Assembly: GCA_020726505.1 (NCBI GenBank)
Contig: JAHLEZ010000009.1
Location: 992,001-1,056,000 of the forward strand
Direction of reading: 5' to 3'
From: Leptodontidium sp. MPI-SDFR-AT-0119
Lineage: Eukaryota; Ascomycota; Leotiomycetes; Helotiales; Leptodontidiaceae
Length of the DNA: 64,000 nucleotides
In this document: positions 1 to 12,700 of the stretch, in pieces
How positions within the stretch are numbered: position 1 is the first letter of the stretch
How the letters are laid out: each line of letters opens with the position of its first letter
Notes under the pieces: generated by a model
The model's input: the letters and a program-made list of their open reading frames with translations, nothing else
What the model was told of the DNA's origin: nothing
Databases searched by the model: none
Position numbers and translations under genes: made by a program

Positions 1-930
1 TTTTATTTAAAGCATTACTCTAACATTTTCTAGGGAGGCGTAATGTACGACTAGTCTTTATGGCGAACTCTTATGCCACTTATCTTTAGCGTCTTTAGCC
101 TCGTTAGTTTTATTATATATTTTGTCTATATATCTACTAAACTACTTATATGCCTTACCCTCTTTAATACTCCCACCGCAATCGTCGCCTATATCGGTAC
201 TTTAGTCTAGGGTCTTATTGTCTAGTCACTCCTTTACTATATGCCCCTCTACTTCGAGGTCGCGAAAAACTACTCGCCTATTACCTCCGGCATTATTATT
301 TTCCCCTTTACCTTTATTGTCGCGCTAGCCGCCGTCGTCGTTAGTCTCGTAATCACTAAAACTGGCCGTTATAGGCCCTCACTCTAGATCAGATAGTTCC
401 TTATAACCCTTAGTATAAGTCTTCTTATTTACCTTTACTAATTAACTAATATACCCTCCTAGATCTTCCTTTCCTTCGTCGCTAGCATAAGTCTAAGTAT
501 ACTCTTTAGTACATAAGACTTCGCCGCTTAAGCCTCGGCCTTTAACGTTAACCTGCCTTTCGCTAGCGCCTTATATAGTTTCTTCTGGGCTTTCGGGCAA
601 ACGCTCGGTGTTGTTATCTCTAGTGTTATATTCTAAAATACTTTTAAGAACAAATTTTTTAATATTACGTATTCGAAATTTATAGATAGTTAGTCACGGG
701 ATTCGAGTTCATTTGTGTAGGTTATAAAAGCGTAGAGTAATATTAGAGAGGAAGGGGTAATAAAGGAGGCGGTGATTTAAGTTTATATTTAGAGCTTAAG
801 GATAGTATAGTGCGTTATATATAATATTAGCTAAAGTAGTGTTTATTACGAGTTTAATATAAACGCAAGAGATTAGTTTAGACAAGAAGTTAAAGACGGA
901 GCTAGGTTTTAAGTATAATAGTAATAAGAA
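1..930 (+). pseudogene. RIP-decayed MFS (DHA2-type) transporter, 5' end outside window
   Basis: Read in the frame starting at base 1, the stretch translates as a major facilitator superfamily drug:H+ antiporter of the fungal DHA2 type, broken by many stops. Recognisable pieces are a block around 220-360 with LYYMPLYFEVAKNYSPITSG followed by a conserved TKTGRYR loop, a later block near 580-630 resembling the FGQTLGVVIS helix, and a C-terminal SLRIV segment near 790. Stops sit where the family has Trp or Gln (TGG or CAG read as TAG), which is the pattern of RIP. Intact relatives are roughly 500-600 residues with 14 membrane helices; the first half lies outside the window. It is not expected to make protein. 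The family assignment is confident; the substrate is unknown. Confidence 0.75.
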
Positions 931-3018
931 GGGGCCGGCTATAGATAAAGAGGCTGTTTTAGTATCTTTATTATAGGTATATTTAAGATGAATTAATACC
1001 TTATAAAAGCGTAGATATATATTAGTCTTATAAATACTTTATACTTTTTTGTAACTCTATTATATTATTTAGAGTTATAATCGACCCTTACGCGAGGATA
1101 TCTTTTATAACTTTACTAGGAGCCGCCTAGTGAAAGTGTTCTCGATAAAAAGATAATAGACATAATTCACCCTTATTTTAGCTTTTTATTACTAGGTCTT
1201 TGGGGCTTGCGAATCTAATTTCACATTATAAACTAAAAATATAATTATAACGCGATACAAAAAGTAATATTATAACGCGACAAAAAGCCGCCTTAATGCC
1301 CGCTTTATTTTTTTAGTTAATAGAAATATGTTTTTAAGTCTCGATCTAAGGCTATACGTCTCTAAAAGAAAGTTGACTTAGTTAATTAGTAAACAAGCTT
1401 ACTTATAAGGTGTAGTATAGTAGTTAGTGCGTAATCACCTGATTATTTCTTATTAATTCTCCTTATAATTAAATCCTTGTCTTTACTCCTTATTTCTGCT
1501 CCTTGTTTCTGCTCCTTACTTTTATTCCTTGTCTACGCTTAACTATAAGTATTATGCCTTACTTGGCTTACGTGATAGTGAAGACTGCTTAGTATATAGG
1601 AGCCTAAATCTACTACTAAAAGGTTAAGGTGAATCAGATATAGATTTAAAACTCCTTATAATATAAAATTCGAGAGGATTCTGATTTAAATTTAGTGATC
1701 TTTAATATAAACCGTAATACGTATAATAGATTTCTTTATATAAGTAGAATGAGTCGACGCCCCTTATAGCTAGTTTAGGCCATAGTAATTTGTATACGCG
1801 CTTAATTCACTTAAAAGAATCTAAGAAGATAAGATAAAGAAATATTTACAAATAAAATATATTACTTTATATAAATAGACGCTTAAAAGGAGCCAGATTC
1901 CGCGGTTACTTTATTATGACTATAAACTGTCCTAAACGACTTAGAGGTATCCTTTAATAGAGTCCTGTCTACTTAGTCGCGGTCTAATTATTAACTTTAA
2001 TATAGAATTAGTTTTATCTAGAAGTACGTCTTATACGCCCGAACAACCCTCGATTAGACTAGTCACTAGAATAATCTTAAGACTTGGACAAGGCGTCTGC
2101 TTACTTGCCACGTGTTTATTAAGCTCACTAACTTCTTAAATAAGTGTCTTTAAAATTTACGAATGGCTTGCTAAAAAGTATCCTTAATATTAATATAATA
2201 AAAATTAGATCCGTCTTGTTTTATACTGTGATTCCGAAAGAAAAAACCTAAGGTTTATAATTATTAATAAACACTATATCGCGAGAGTCTTAATTTGCTA
2301 GACTATTTAGCTTAAAACAGAATATTAACTTCGCCGATGGCTTAGTAGTCCTCCCTTTAGACGAGAGCCTTAAGTTTATTAGTCCTTAGGCGAAACTCTA
2401 TAACTAATTAACTACGACAAATGTAACTTCACCTTTAATCGGCTTGGCTCTGTGCCTTAGTCTAAGAGTCTTTTAATAGCTAGCGGATTGTCTTTTATAA
2501 ACGAGCCTTTTAGTAAACATTAATATTATCGAGAACCTTTAATACTAACACAGTAAGGCATTTTAACCTTAGAGAACCCTCCTTTTATTATCTCGGATAG
2601 TTTCTAATAGCGAGATAAAGAAATCGAGAAGGCTCGTGAGTTAAAGCGTATAAAGACTTCGAAACGGAGAAACACGAAAGAGAAGTCGGCAAAAACGGCT
2701 ACTTCGGTTATTAACACCGGAAATTATTAGTATTCACGAGGCGGGCGATTAATACTAATTAATAATATAGAGGCCGCGGATATAAACGGGATAAATCTTG
2801 GGGTAATAAGGGAAAATACTAGCTGTCGACAAGGACCCCGTGGCGGCTTTATAAGGGACCTTAATAATTACAAGAACCGCGTCTTATATACTAAAGCGAC
2901 AATCGTATTAAGAAAAGGGATAGTAAAGTTAGAACGAGTAAAAATTAATAGAGATTATATATATAACCTTTTTCCTTAGTTAATAGCCGACGAACTTAGC
3001 TTACTTTTATATTTCGGC
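931..3018. other. AT-rich RIP-type decayed DNA, no recognisable gene
   Basis: The stretch is rich in TA dinucleotides and closed in all six frames. I could not match any protein family. A basic, Arg/Lys-rich reading near 2600-2700 hints at a decayed coding sequence, but I see no motif to name it. Confidence 0.5.
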
Positions 3019-3735
3019 GACACTATAAGAATAAGAGTCGCTAATTGTAACATTCTAATTAGCTAATATTATTAATTTAATATTTAAGTAGTTAGCGTTA
3101 AAACTATAATTAATATATACGTGGTTTCTGAGCTACCTTCCCTTTTATTAGGTAGGGTATAGATTTAAGAGGTTAAGTTATTAAGAAACTTTAAAAACTA
3201 TACACTATGTATCTTATGGCCTCTTAGGGGTTTAAACGAGCTTCTTAGTCTTACGTCTCTAACCGAGGCCGATACGGACTTCGTAACGGGAAAGTGCTAG
3301 GGGGCTCTAGCGGTTAAACAGTTACTAATAACTATAAAGCTTAAGGAATACGAGCTTAGTGAATTAACAAACACTTATAAGTCTATTAGCTTTATTATAA
3401 AAGACGAGATAATAAGTAAGGATGAAGTTTAAGAGGGTGTTGTCTCTTATTAAGGCACGGAAGATAACTTTTATTCTGTCGATTATATACTAGTAGAGAA
3501 GTAAAAGGATGGGAGAATGTACTACTTAGTCCTTTAAGATAGTTATACTAAAGACGAGTCCACGTGGGAGCCGCTGTAGAATATTAAAGACACGCTACTA
3601 CTTAATATTTAATAAGAGAGAAAGGCGTAAGAATTACGCGGGATGGCGCCGGCCTTCGACCTAGTGAGATTTAAGGAACGGCGACGAGAGAGGCTAGGTT
3701 TAGCTTTGTGTAAACGACAGTTAAAACTCTAAGTA
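3019..3735 (+). pseudogene. RIP-decayed chromodomain protein, possibly retroelement-derived
   Basis: One frame carries a long, stop-punctured reading. Its most diagnostic part, about 3469-3590, matches a chromodomain: an aromatic-rich start (FYSVDYILVEK), then a strand ending in YYLVL, then DESTWEPL, which aligns with the conserved TWEP of chromodomains. Expected Trp or Gln positions are TAG. Upstream, around 3130-3170, a segment reading LPSLLLGRV is loosely like the LLLGR region of retroelement aspartic proteases; this is weak. Chromodomains bind methylated histone tails and occur in heterochromatin proteins and at the integrase end of fungal Ty3/gypsy chromoviruses. No integrase core was recognised here, so the parent may be a gypsy element or a host-type gene. 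It is clearly non-coding now. Confidence 0.6.
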
Positions 3736-6700
3736 AAGCGTGTAAGTATATTAGTGTTTGTCTTTTAAGTTAATACTAATAATCTCTTTTAAAAGCGTGA
3801 TTTATATAACACGAACTATATTAGTCGCATTATAAAAAAACGGCGCCTAATTATATTTCCTGGTATATTTAGCTAGGCGTTATCTCTAAAATATTAACGA
3901 CTTAACTATAGCCTTTATAACGCGAAGACTCGGAATCTTATTACGCTTAGTGTTAGGATTGTCGATGTTCCTTAGAAAGTCGTCGTATAGTATATTCAGA
4001 AAGATGTAGTAGAGTTCCCTTTCTTCGCTTATAATAAATAATTTATATATTCTTAAAAAATAAAATCTTTATAATCTAAGGAGCACATTAGTAATTACTA
4101 ATTACATTTGTGCCGTCCGTAGCTTATTTGTTGTATTTTCTTACTAAGTACTCCGTTAGAATATAGCTCTTAACTAGAAAGAATAAAACGGATACACGTT
4201 TATTAATTAATAATTATATTTATTTTATAGTTAAAGCTTGCCGATTTTGAGTTTTTAGGCGTTGACTAGCCTTTGGCTGTCACGTTGTGCGGTAAATGCG
4301 GCTCTTCGGTTAAGCTCGAGCCCCTCACTATCTAGTTTAACATTAAGCTCACTGACGCGTCTTGACTTAAATTGTAATAAATCTTATATTTACGTCTTTT
4401 CTTTGAGATTTTATAATAAAAGACTTCACGAAGAAAGTTAAAAATCTTAAGAAACGACTTAACAAGTTAAGTGACGTATTTAACGTTATTAAAAAATCTC
4501 TAGTTAGCGAATATAATAAGTAGCGCCACTTAATACGCGTTAAGGTCCCGAGCGGACAGCCGGATTAAGTGGAGGAAATTTTTAAGTACTTTAATAAAAT
4601 TTTAATAGAATTAAGGAGTATTAAAAAGTCACTTAGTACACGTATATTTACTAATAGCTACTCGTAAAGCGATACTTTGGCGATAAATGCCAGAGCTGCG
4701 CCTAATCACGAAGCTCCCTCACAAGTTTAGCCTAAGATAGAGTAAGTGTCCTAGGTTAAAAGCGGAAGGCCAGAATTAGTAGTTACTAATATACTTAAGC
4801 TATTAAAGAACTTATTAGTTATTATACCTTTAGACCACGATATTATTACACTAGAACTACTGTCGTAGCCTAGTTAAGGGTCTATTTGTGGCGAGGGCGT
4901 GTTTATAATATTAACTTTAACTTTAATTAAACCTCTTAACCTCTTAACTTAACTTAATAACACACGACTTTATTTATAGTTAAAGGACGGAACCGCGCTA
5001 ATATTTTACTATAAGTATAAAGATATTAGCTAAACTTTAAATAAAGCGAAGTTCGAGAAATTTTCTTCCGACTTAAATGTTAAAGAAAAGGGCTATTTCA
5101 AGCTTATAGTTTAAGACCTATTACCTCTTATTATAGAAGAAGCCTCTCTTAATTAGCCAGGGAAAGACTATTTTATAAACTTCTCTTGTTATTGGGATTC
5201 TTAAGGGTTCGTCATAGTAATAAAAAGACAGAAGCGAGAAGTCCTATTACTTAGCTTATTATTTTCTTAAAGTTAAAGGTCTTAGTCGCAAAGTAAGCTA
5301 AGGGAGTTTTAGGAAAATACGCTAAAAGATCCCCCGCCGAATATATACTATATTATCGGGGATCCCCTCTTTCTAGACATTAAACTAAGCCTAGGAAAAC
5401 GGCTAGAACGGATTAGCGGTCGAGAGATCCGCGGAGTCGGGACAATATACGCTTACTTAAGTCCTAGAATATCATTTTTTATTTACTATAGTAAAAATGC
5501 CGATCTTGGCTTAATAAACCTCTCACGAGCCGGCGTGGTTAAACCCTAGCTATTTATTAAACCGGCTTATAACGAAGAACTAGAGCGCTATATATATTGA
5601 GAATTTCCAGAAATAGGGCATTACTCTTAAGCCCTTTAATAACTTAGCCGTATTATCCCCCCGAGTAAACTAAATAAGTAAGAGATTAGGTATTCTCTTA
5701 GTTATTACGTACTAAGAGAACTCGTTATAACTGTGACGAGCTGGCGCATCGCCATAGATTGGTGCCTTACAGGCCTTAGGCCGCAAGCCCCTATTTAACT
5801 TCTCTTGATCTCTTGATCTTTAATCTTTACTTTGTATTCTAAGAACGTATATAGGAATTAGAAAGCCCGTTGCGTTACAATAACGTTATAAGGAACCTGT
5901 TACTAAGTCGGGAACGTAGGACTTAATTACGCTCTTGCAATTAATATTTTATATAGTCTTTTACTAGACATCCCGTAAGATTACTAGTTTTGTGATATAA
6001 GCTACAGACTTTACGTATTGACAAAAGCCCACTTTCGATTTCGTGAAGGACCACTAGTTGAGGTATAAAGAAATAAAGGGGCACGTTTATAACCAGCGAA
6101 ATTTACAGTAGTTTAGTCGAATATTACCGGGATAAAAAGAAAGGCTTTACTAACCGAAACTCGGTCGAGGCAGCCTAAAGTTACGCCTTAAATAAGTAGC
6201 GTCTTAGAGGTAGTTTGTGGGAAGAAAGCTTTTACTCACTTATACTCTTTAATTTATAACTAAAGAGATTGATCTAAACCGTTATTCGATAAAAATAGTA
6301 GAGCTTTAACTATATAACTCGTATAAACTATTAATGCCTTAAAAAAAAAGTCACATCTCATATAGTTCTTAAATCGCTTCGCGAAAGTAAAGCTAGCAGA
6401 AGTAATTAACAAAGGAAAGGACGGCCGGACACGTGCCGATCCCGGATCTATTACAAACCTTATAAAAGGTCTCGGGTAATAAGATATTACGACAAATTAT
6501 ATTAAGTTAAAAAATTTCTTTAAAGAAGGTCGGCGATAAAAAAGAATATATAGTAGTTTTAATAGTCTCTTGTGCCTTATTTCTCTAAGCTAAGGAGACT
6601 AAGAAAATCTCTAAATATCCGATCGTGTTTATTTAAAGCTATTTAATAAAGATATTGAGCTGTTTTACTCTCTTCTAAAATCTAATGTGTTTATAAAGCC

Positions 6701-6894
6701 TATGTCTCGCGTAAGAAAAACCTTCTAAGTATCGATTTCGTTAGGCGTAAAAGTTCCTAAGTTTAAATAAGAGAGTGAAAATCCTAAAGAGATTACTCGG
6801 TTATTAATGAAAGAGTTAGCTCCCTTTATAGAAAAGTTCTATATAATAACAGAAAATAACCTTTCGAATACACCCCTTTTCCTTTATTACAAAC

Positions 6895-7195
6895 GACCTC
6901 CTATAGTAATACGTTTAACTTCGACCTCTTTATTAAGCCAGCTCGAAACCCCTCGATCTCACCGCAACCGACCTCCTACGTACCTCTTTTATATACCTTA
7001 AAACGCGTTAATCGTTAACCTCTTATTAAACTAACTTAACGAACCTCATACCGCAGTCGATCTCTTATATATTTCTTTTACACGCCTTAGAACGCGTTAA
7101 TCGTTAACCTCTTAGTAAGCTAGCTTAATAAACCTTATATCGTAGTCGACCTCCTACGTATACTAAGTATTAACCTTTTTATTAAGTTAACTTAA
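6895..7195. repeat. Degenerate tandem repeat, period about 89 bp
   Basis: The segment AACGCGTTAATCGTTAACCT recurs at about 7002 and 7091, giving an 89-bp period. Flanking versions of ACCTCCTACGTA and AGCTAGCTTAAT recur with the same spacing, so about three imperfect copies are present. The copies differ mainly by C/T and G/A changes, consistent with RIP acting on a tandem array. Confidence 0.6.
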
Positions 7196-7661
7196 TAATA
7201 CCCCTTTTACCTTTCGATTCTCCCTTTTTCTCTTAAGGCCACGTTACTTTGTCTTTCAGTAATTAGGCCTTAGCGAGCTCTACACGTATTAATAGTAATT
7301 TCGGCTCTTAATAGTAATTTCGGCTTTCGACACAGACCCGTTTCGAATAGTAATTTCAGTAATTTCTATATATAAGCTTTTGCTAAACCTTATTTAATAC
7401 CTCTTACGAGAGTCGTCTTTCCTTTTAAAGTCTTTATATAACATAGGAGGCATATCGAGGTAATAAGAGCCTTATTTAAGGCAGTATATACTTAATTTCG
7501 CGTTGCTTTTTATTCTTTATATTTAGTCGCTCGTTTATTTACTTCTTTAACTTATCGATTATTAACTAAGTTAATTCGAGGGAGACGTCTCTTGAAAAGG
7601 AAATTTTGTTAGTGTTAGTTTAATAATCGTCACGTTCTAGTCACATGCCCGCTTATCAAGC

Positions 7662-7703
7662 ATTTAAGGAGAGCTCTCGTACAGAGCTCTCTTTTCCTTA
7701 AAT
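7662..7703. repeat. Hairpin-forming inverted repeat
   Basis: ATTTAAGGAGAGCTCT is followed after a 5-base gap by AGAGCTCT and then, after a few bases, CCTTAAAT. The arms pair almost fully, giving a stem of about 16 bp with a small bulge. It lies in decayed DNA. It could be a transposon end or a transcript terminator relic; nothing decides between these. Confidence 0.45.
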
Positions 7704-7774
7704 ACACATTTTTACTATACCGGGACCCCCCCTTAAATGTGTCGATTCTACACCGGAATCAGTGGTACCACCCG

Positions 7775-8940
7775 AGTATAACGACAAGTAGCGACTCTTT
7801 ATATCCGACGAACACAAAACGTTATGTAATGATTCCTTCCGCGTAAAGAGCTTCCTTCAACGCCTTAACCGTAGTAAAGGGCTTCGAGTCTTAAAAGACC
7901 TAGTAGGTGTCTTTCTTTTTCGCATAAACATTATTGCCCTTACAAGAAATAATCCCATCGTCTCTCACCTTAAAAGACTAACCAGTAGTAATTCGGGGTG
8001 AGCTAAAGCCAATGAGTTTTTTCTCGTTTATTATTATAGTGCCCTACGGCCTTGCCAGAAGCTTCATATTAGTCTTGTCCCGAGGCCTGTCCAATAGTTA
8101 TAGAGCAATCAAGTCGGCCAGGCCGTTACAGTGTAAGAAGTCTGTAAGTTTTTAAAAGAAGGCTGGTCTGGTGTTAGCCGCCTTAGAGCTTACCTCGCCC
8201 TCATAAAACTTATACGGGACAAACGTCTTATCGGATTACAAACGAAAAACGTGCTCGTGGATCGACTCCGTAGCCAGCTCCGCCGCGGGCACGGGCTTTG
8301 TCCAACAAGCTTGCGACGCACCTGACACCTGGAATTAGATACCGAATAGTACAGTACCTTTAGGGGCGGCGAAATGGCCGTGAAGTAAATAAATACCGAA
8401 TATATCGTGGACTTTGTTACGACCTACGATGCGCCTCGCATTCTAACCGACACTGGCTCGTAGCATCGCTGGCTATGCGACGGCGCTAAGCCCGATAGGG
8501 AAGACTAGGTGGCGAGCCTGTGACATGTTGACGTGAATGGCACTCGACTACGCTAGGCCCCATTAGGAGGGTCCTTCATGTATATATACTCGAGCCCTCC
8601 CTTACGGAGAGCCCTCCTTTCCTCCTTGTCTTTTCTTCTCGATTCTGAGCGTAGCCTTAGGTCCAAATACAAAGCTTGAGTCAACTCGCCGTATCAACCT
8701 TTGGCCAGCCGTAACAGACTTCGTGGCGGACGAAGAGTTTACCTAGTGCTTTGAGCGTGTCGTTAGAGACTTTAGGTTACTCTTTAGGATGAGGAAGATT
8801 ATTATAGCTAAGAAAGCCAAAAGTTATTAGCTAGTATATTAATAAAAGATAGTAATAAAATAGTATACACGGCCAGTGAGATTGCAAGGTCGTGGCTAGT
8901 TAGCGGGTGGTAAAGGCCGGCGATAGCCATAGTAGATATA
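7775..8940 (-). pseudogene. Decayed ORF of unknown family, split by a solo LTR
   Basis: On the minus strand one frame reads through about 8410-7775 as protein-like sequence with only scattered RIP-type stops (TAA or TAG where Gln or Trp are plausible). A typical segment is ASQACWTKPVPAAELATES near 8300. The 302-bp LTR at 8415-8716 and one copy of its 5-bp duplication interrupt it. Ignoring these, the frame continues into about 8717-8900, so the LTR landed inside the ORF. I do not recognise the family and infer no function. The minus-strand open frame at 8941-9207 may be the upstream end of the same gene or chance. Base composition is less AT-rich than the region to the left. Confidence 0.4.
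8415..8716 (-). mobile_element. Solo LTR, family 1 (302 bp) with GACTT target-site duplication
   Basis: The element starts TGTTACGACC and ends GGCTGGCCGTAACA-like on this strand (…CAGCCGTAACA), so the termini are the inverted pair TGTTACG/CGTAACA. It is flanked on both sides by GACTT (8410-8414 and 8717-8721), a 5-bp duplication typical of LTR-retrotransposon integration. It is the reverse complement of the copy at 19827-20128, with the same length. A TATATATA stretch lies near the middle. No internal retroelement sequence is attached, so it is a solo LTR left by LTR-LTR recombination. Orientation is set relative to the other copy. Confidence 0.9.
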
Positions 8941-9207
8941 TTAGTAGTGGCCATGATGGTGAGTCGAGTTCGATAGATTTTCGTAAGGAGTTGTAAGTAT
9001 TATAAGAGTTCGAATGCGAAAGTTCGAATAGTGGGATGGCAGGTTAAAGGAAAGTTCAAATGACATAGACTTGGCGGTAGATTTGTCCGTATTTAAGCTT
9101 AGTAAACAATTAGACGGCAAGTCCTTATATAAAAACCGCGACCGCCGCATCGGGTAAGGCGCGCGCATAGGCTTACCGCCGCTTTCGCGGGTTATGCTCA
9201 CCGACAT

Positions 9208-9765
9208 TCTCTGAGCCTAAGAACCTCCGAGTGGACTTCTGCCACCTGGAAGCGCCGATTCAGCCCGCTGCATAGGTGCATGTTATCTACGAAGGCGAGC
9301 GGCATTGAAATCCGTTAGCTTGAAAGCTTGGCGAGGAACACTAAAACTTTCGCATCTTCAAAAGCGTGCATCTGAAAGAACCTACCTTTAAATTTAATTC
9401 TATCTTATGGAGGTTAAATTTAAGGCTCTAAACTTTAATCTTATGAAAATAACTAAGACAAATAATAATCTAATGGAGTATAATCGCTACCTAAATGAGA
9501 GGTATTACTGCGACAGAGCCTCGCTTAAACCAAGCTAACGGACTTCAATGCCGCCCACCTTCGTACCAACCACGATGAAGCCTAACGTGCGGGGTATTTG
9601 TCATGCGATTGCTCCAGATTGATTTTACTATCATCCTCTATCTATCTTGCGCGTCCTGTTGTCATCGAGATTCGAGCCTCGAAAGCCTAACCCAGTCGCG
9701 GCTCTGTCCCTGTGTGAAGTTAGCCGTTGTACACTTTTCAGCTTATTATTTTGGTATATACTCAG
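9208..9765. other. Intergenic, 5' flank of the C2H2-finger gene
   Basis: Composition moves from decayed repeat to ordinary coding-region values here. An AT-rich patch with the near-palindromic AAATTTAA...TTAAATTT lies at about 9389-9425. No gene is seen. The right end presumably holds the promoter and 5' UTR of the next gene. Confidence 0.4.
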
Positions 9766-12700
9766 ATGGCCAATCTTGAAGCAGATAAGGCTGCAGTTCC
9801 ATCATTGAAGGAGCCAGCACCTCTTCCTGCTCCGACCAAAGAACCGTCAAGGGCCTCATCCTTACTTTGGACTGGAGAGTCGCATACAAGTAAGGAGATA
9901 TATACAAATGTACCAGGACCGTCAAAGCAGAATCAAGCTTGTCATCCCCAGGTGGAAGACGCAGTCATTGAAGAACCTAACACGCCTTCACTTTCACCTT
10001 CAGCTGCTTGGCCCACATCACCACCTACTTCGAAACCTAACGCGGCACTGTCTGCACGAGCTCCACTACAAGAGTCGCCGAATCTTCTTTCCTTACGTCG
10101 AGATGAGAAAACGGAAACAAGAACGGAGCCTACAAACGACCACTCGTTACTTACTACTCTAGCTCATGGGCGCCCAGCAGAAGTAGGTCCAGTGTCTTCA
10201 GCAGCCATTGGACACGCCTCTGCTCCAGCAGTAGTTGGCTCATCTCAAGACCTGTATGGGCCACAGCATGTGCATTTCGAGACACCACCTCCTGGTTATA
10301 GGTATCCATACCCAAATCTTCAAGCGCCACCACCGTCACCAGACCCCTATTATCGCGCACAGCAGCCTATGGAGCCATTTCTCTACTATCACGAACCCGT
10401 GCGTGGCTACGCTGGTTTCCCTCACCCCGACTATGGACCAATGTTTGATGGCCAACGAGAAAGCACGTACCCATACACTGGGTATAATGAACAGAGGAAA
10501 CCTCCTTCCACTGGCTATCAAGACAGAGCTTACGATCCACCAAACCCATTTGCACCGCGTCCAGTTTGCACCATCAGGGACACATATATACCAATATCTA
10601 GAAGAAGCAGGCGCATTTCGCCACCAAGAAGAAGTTGGCCCACTGGTCCAAGAACTGAAACTATGAAGAACGATTTCCGGTCCAGGTTCAGAGCACCAGG
10701 GTCGCCGACGACAACAATTTCAAGTGATACCGACAGTGAAGACTCGGATTTCGATGTGAAAGGCACCACAAGAATTGAGCGGCGAAGGCCAAGTAGACCT
10801 CCCCAGTCAAGAGCGACCTGTTTGGATGAGAAGCTCGACAAAGCTGCTTCCTATCTGGGAGGAGTTGAGGGGAGATCTAAGGATTCATTTTTCAAACCTA
10901 ATACATCAGAACCTGCGACAACTCTCCCGCCACGCTATGCCGTATCTAGATTATCTTCTTCAAGTGCGCAGACTGCGAGTACGGCCAGGAGCACAAATGC
11001 AAGCAGCAGCAAGGCTTCCAGAAGCACCAGAAGCTCTACTGCAGTTTTCTCTACAGCACTGTCTGGAGTCTCTTCAATTACGAGCTTTGATAGCGAAGAG
11101 GAAGGGGATAAAAGGGATTCGGGAGGCAGGTCTGTTATGGGTGACGGACAAGATGAAGAGAATGGGAAGAATTCAGATCCTCTTTCGATTTCAATTGGTG
11201 ATCAGGGTGGAAAGGAACAAGAGGAGGAGCCTAAACTAAAGTTTCCGAAGCTTACAAGAGTAGTGGTGAAGAGCGGAAGTGGAAACATGGTAGTCAAATT
11301 CGGCGGCTCGAACACCTATCTTGAAGGCGCTGCCGAGTGTAGCTTCATGACAGCAGAAAACGGGGCAATGTTCGAGGATTCAATAGTCGGGACAGATACT
11401 GAAGATCCATTAATTTCATTTGAATCTGCCGCTGAAGATACGAAGGAAACTTCCCTCATGGACGCCATAGATTCCTTCGCTTATCTTGTCACGGAGGAAG
11501 GCAGCGACAAATATGGAACGGGGTTTGTAGACAGTGAACAGGACTTCGAAAACGAGACGAAGCGACGTGAAAGCATTCGTCGGGGGAAGCAGCCAGAAGT
11601 CTCTCTCGCCAAAGATATCACGTCTCAACAAGACTACTCAAGCACTGCTCGGCATCAAGTTCCCAGCGGAGTTCTTTCCTTCTCCAATATGGTTGGCCAT
11701 AAACTTGTTCCTACTCCAGGTTCATCTCTGTGCGCTCAAGACTCATTTGATGATCTCGATTCGGGACAAGGGCCAGAAAAACGTCATTTCGGGCGAAAAG
11801 CCGTGACATTTGATCCTTATAGCTCGGAGGATTTGGATATTTTCTCCGACTACATGCATGGGGGTACACGCTATTCGAAAAACGGTTTTCAAGACCATCC
11901 CAGTGCCATGCCTCAGGAGACGGGTTACACAAGTGCAACGTCCGACTTGGAGCAGCGAAACTTCCGACAAGACAAGTTTTCGCCCTTAACTCCTTCTCGA
12001 CACCCGACACCAAAGGTAATTTACTCTTCAGCTGTCAGATCCTTGCTTACATCTTTCTAGCCTCGCGGCGTAACACAGGAGCCAAGGTAAGTTCTCGTCA
12101 AATCATTGTTTCGATTTCTCATCACATATACTAACATCCTAGAAGGAACAACCAAGGCACCCATGTGTATGAGTGCATAATTCGGGGCTGTCCAGAGTAT
12201 TTTGATCAAGCCGATCTGCTAGCAAAGCACTCATATCAACAGTGAGATCGATTTTATCTCGTATTCTTCATTTTTTGACCATACCTCTAGTGGCGTATTG
12301 TGGAGTCCCCCTTCCTCCGGTCGCGTGCATCGAGCAACATTGTCGACGATTAGTTCTCCGTCGCAAGACGAGGAAGCACTTGACAATGCTGTAGGTTGTG
12401 TGCGAAGAAACTTTGGATCATCCACCTCGTGGGCAGGAAGTCAGTTCTCTGCCGCATTAGATGATAGCTCGACTGTCGCAAGTGGACAGCTACGCTCTGA
12501 TATGACCCCAGTACGGTCTGTTTCTCGAGGGATCGACGCAGAACTTAATGATCTCAGCACAGAGAGCACGTTGGACCCAATCGAGCCAGGACCCTCTTCT
12601 ATGGATGCTCTTGACACACACACTCTCATGCAAAGGAACCGACAAATACTTCAACCATTTCAAGATGAGTCAGAGCCTCGAGAAGACTTTTTGGCTTACT

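Larger units (their letters stand above)
3736..7774. other. AT-rich decayed repeat DNA
   Basis: More TA-rich, stop-dense DNA. Short open stretches, for example a Lys-rich coiled-coil-like reading near 4430-4520 and another near 5030-5220, suggest old coding sequence, but none could be assigned. The open frame at 6807-7001 looks like a chance ORF in low-complexity sequence and is not called as a gene. Short repeats of the type AATAGTAATTTCGGCT occur at about 7285-7350. Confidence 0.5.

Noticed and set aside
6807..7001. 64-codon frame in AT-rich DNA
   Set aside because: Lies in a degenerate tandem repeat with biased composition and no family features.
1..9700. CRISPR-like or satellite arrays
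   Set aside because: The repeats are few, degenerate and explained by tandem duplication plus RIP; the host is a eukaryote.
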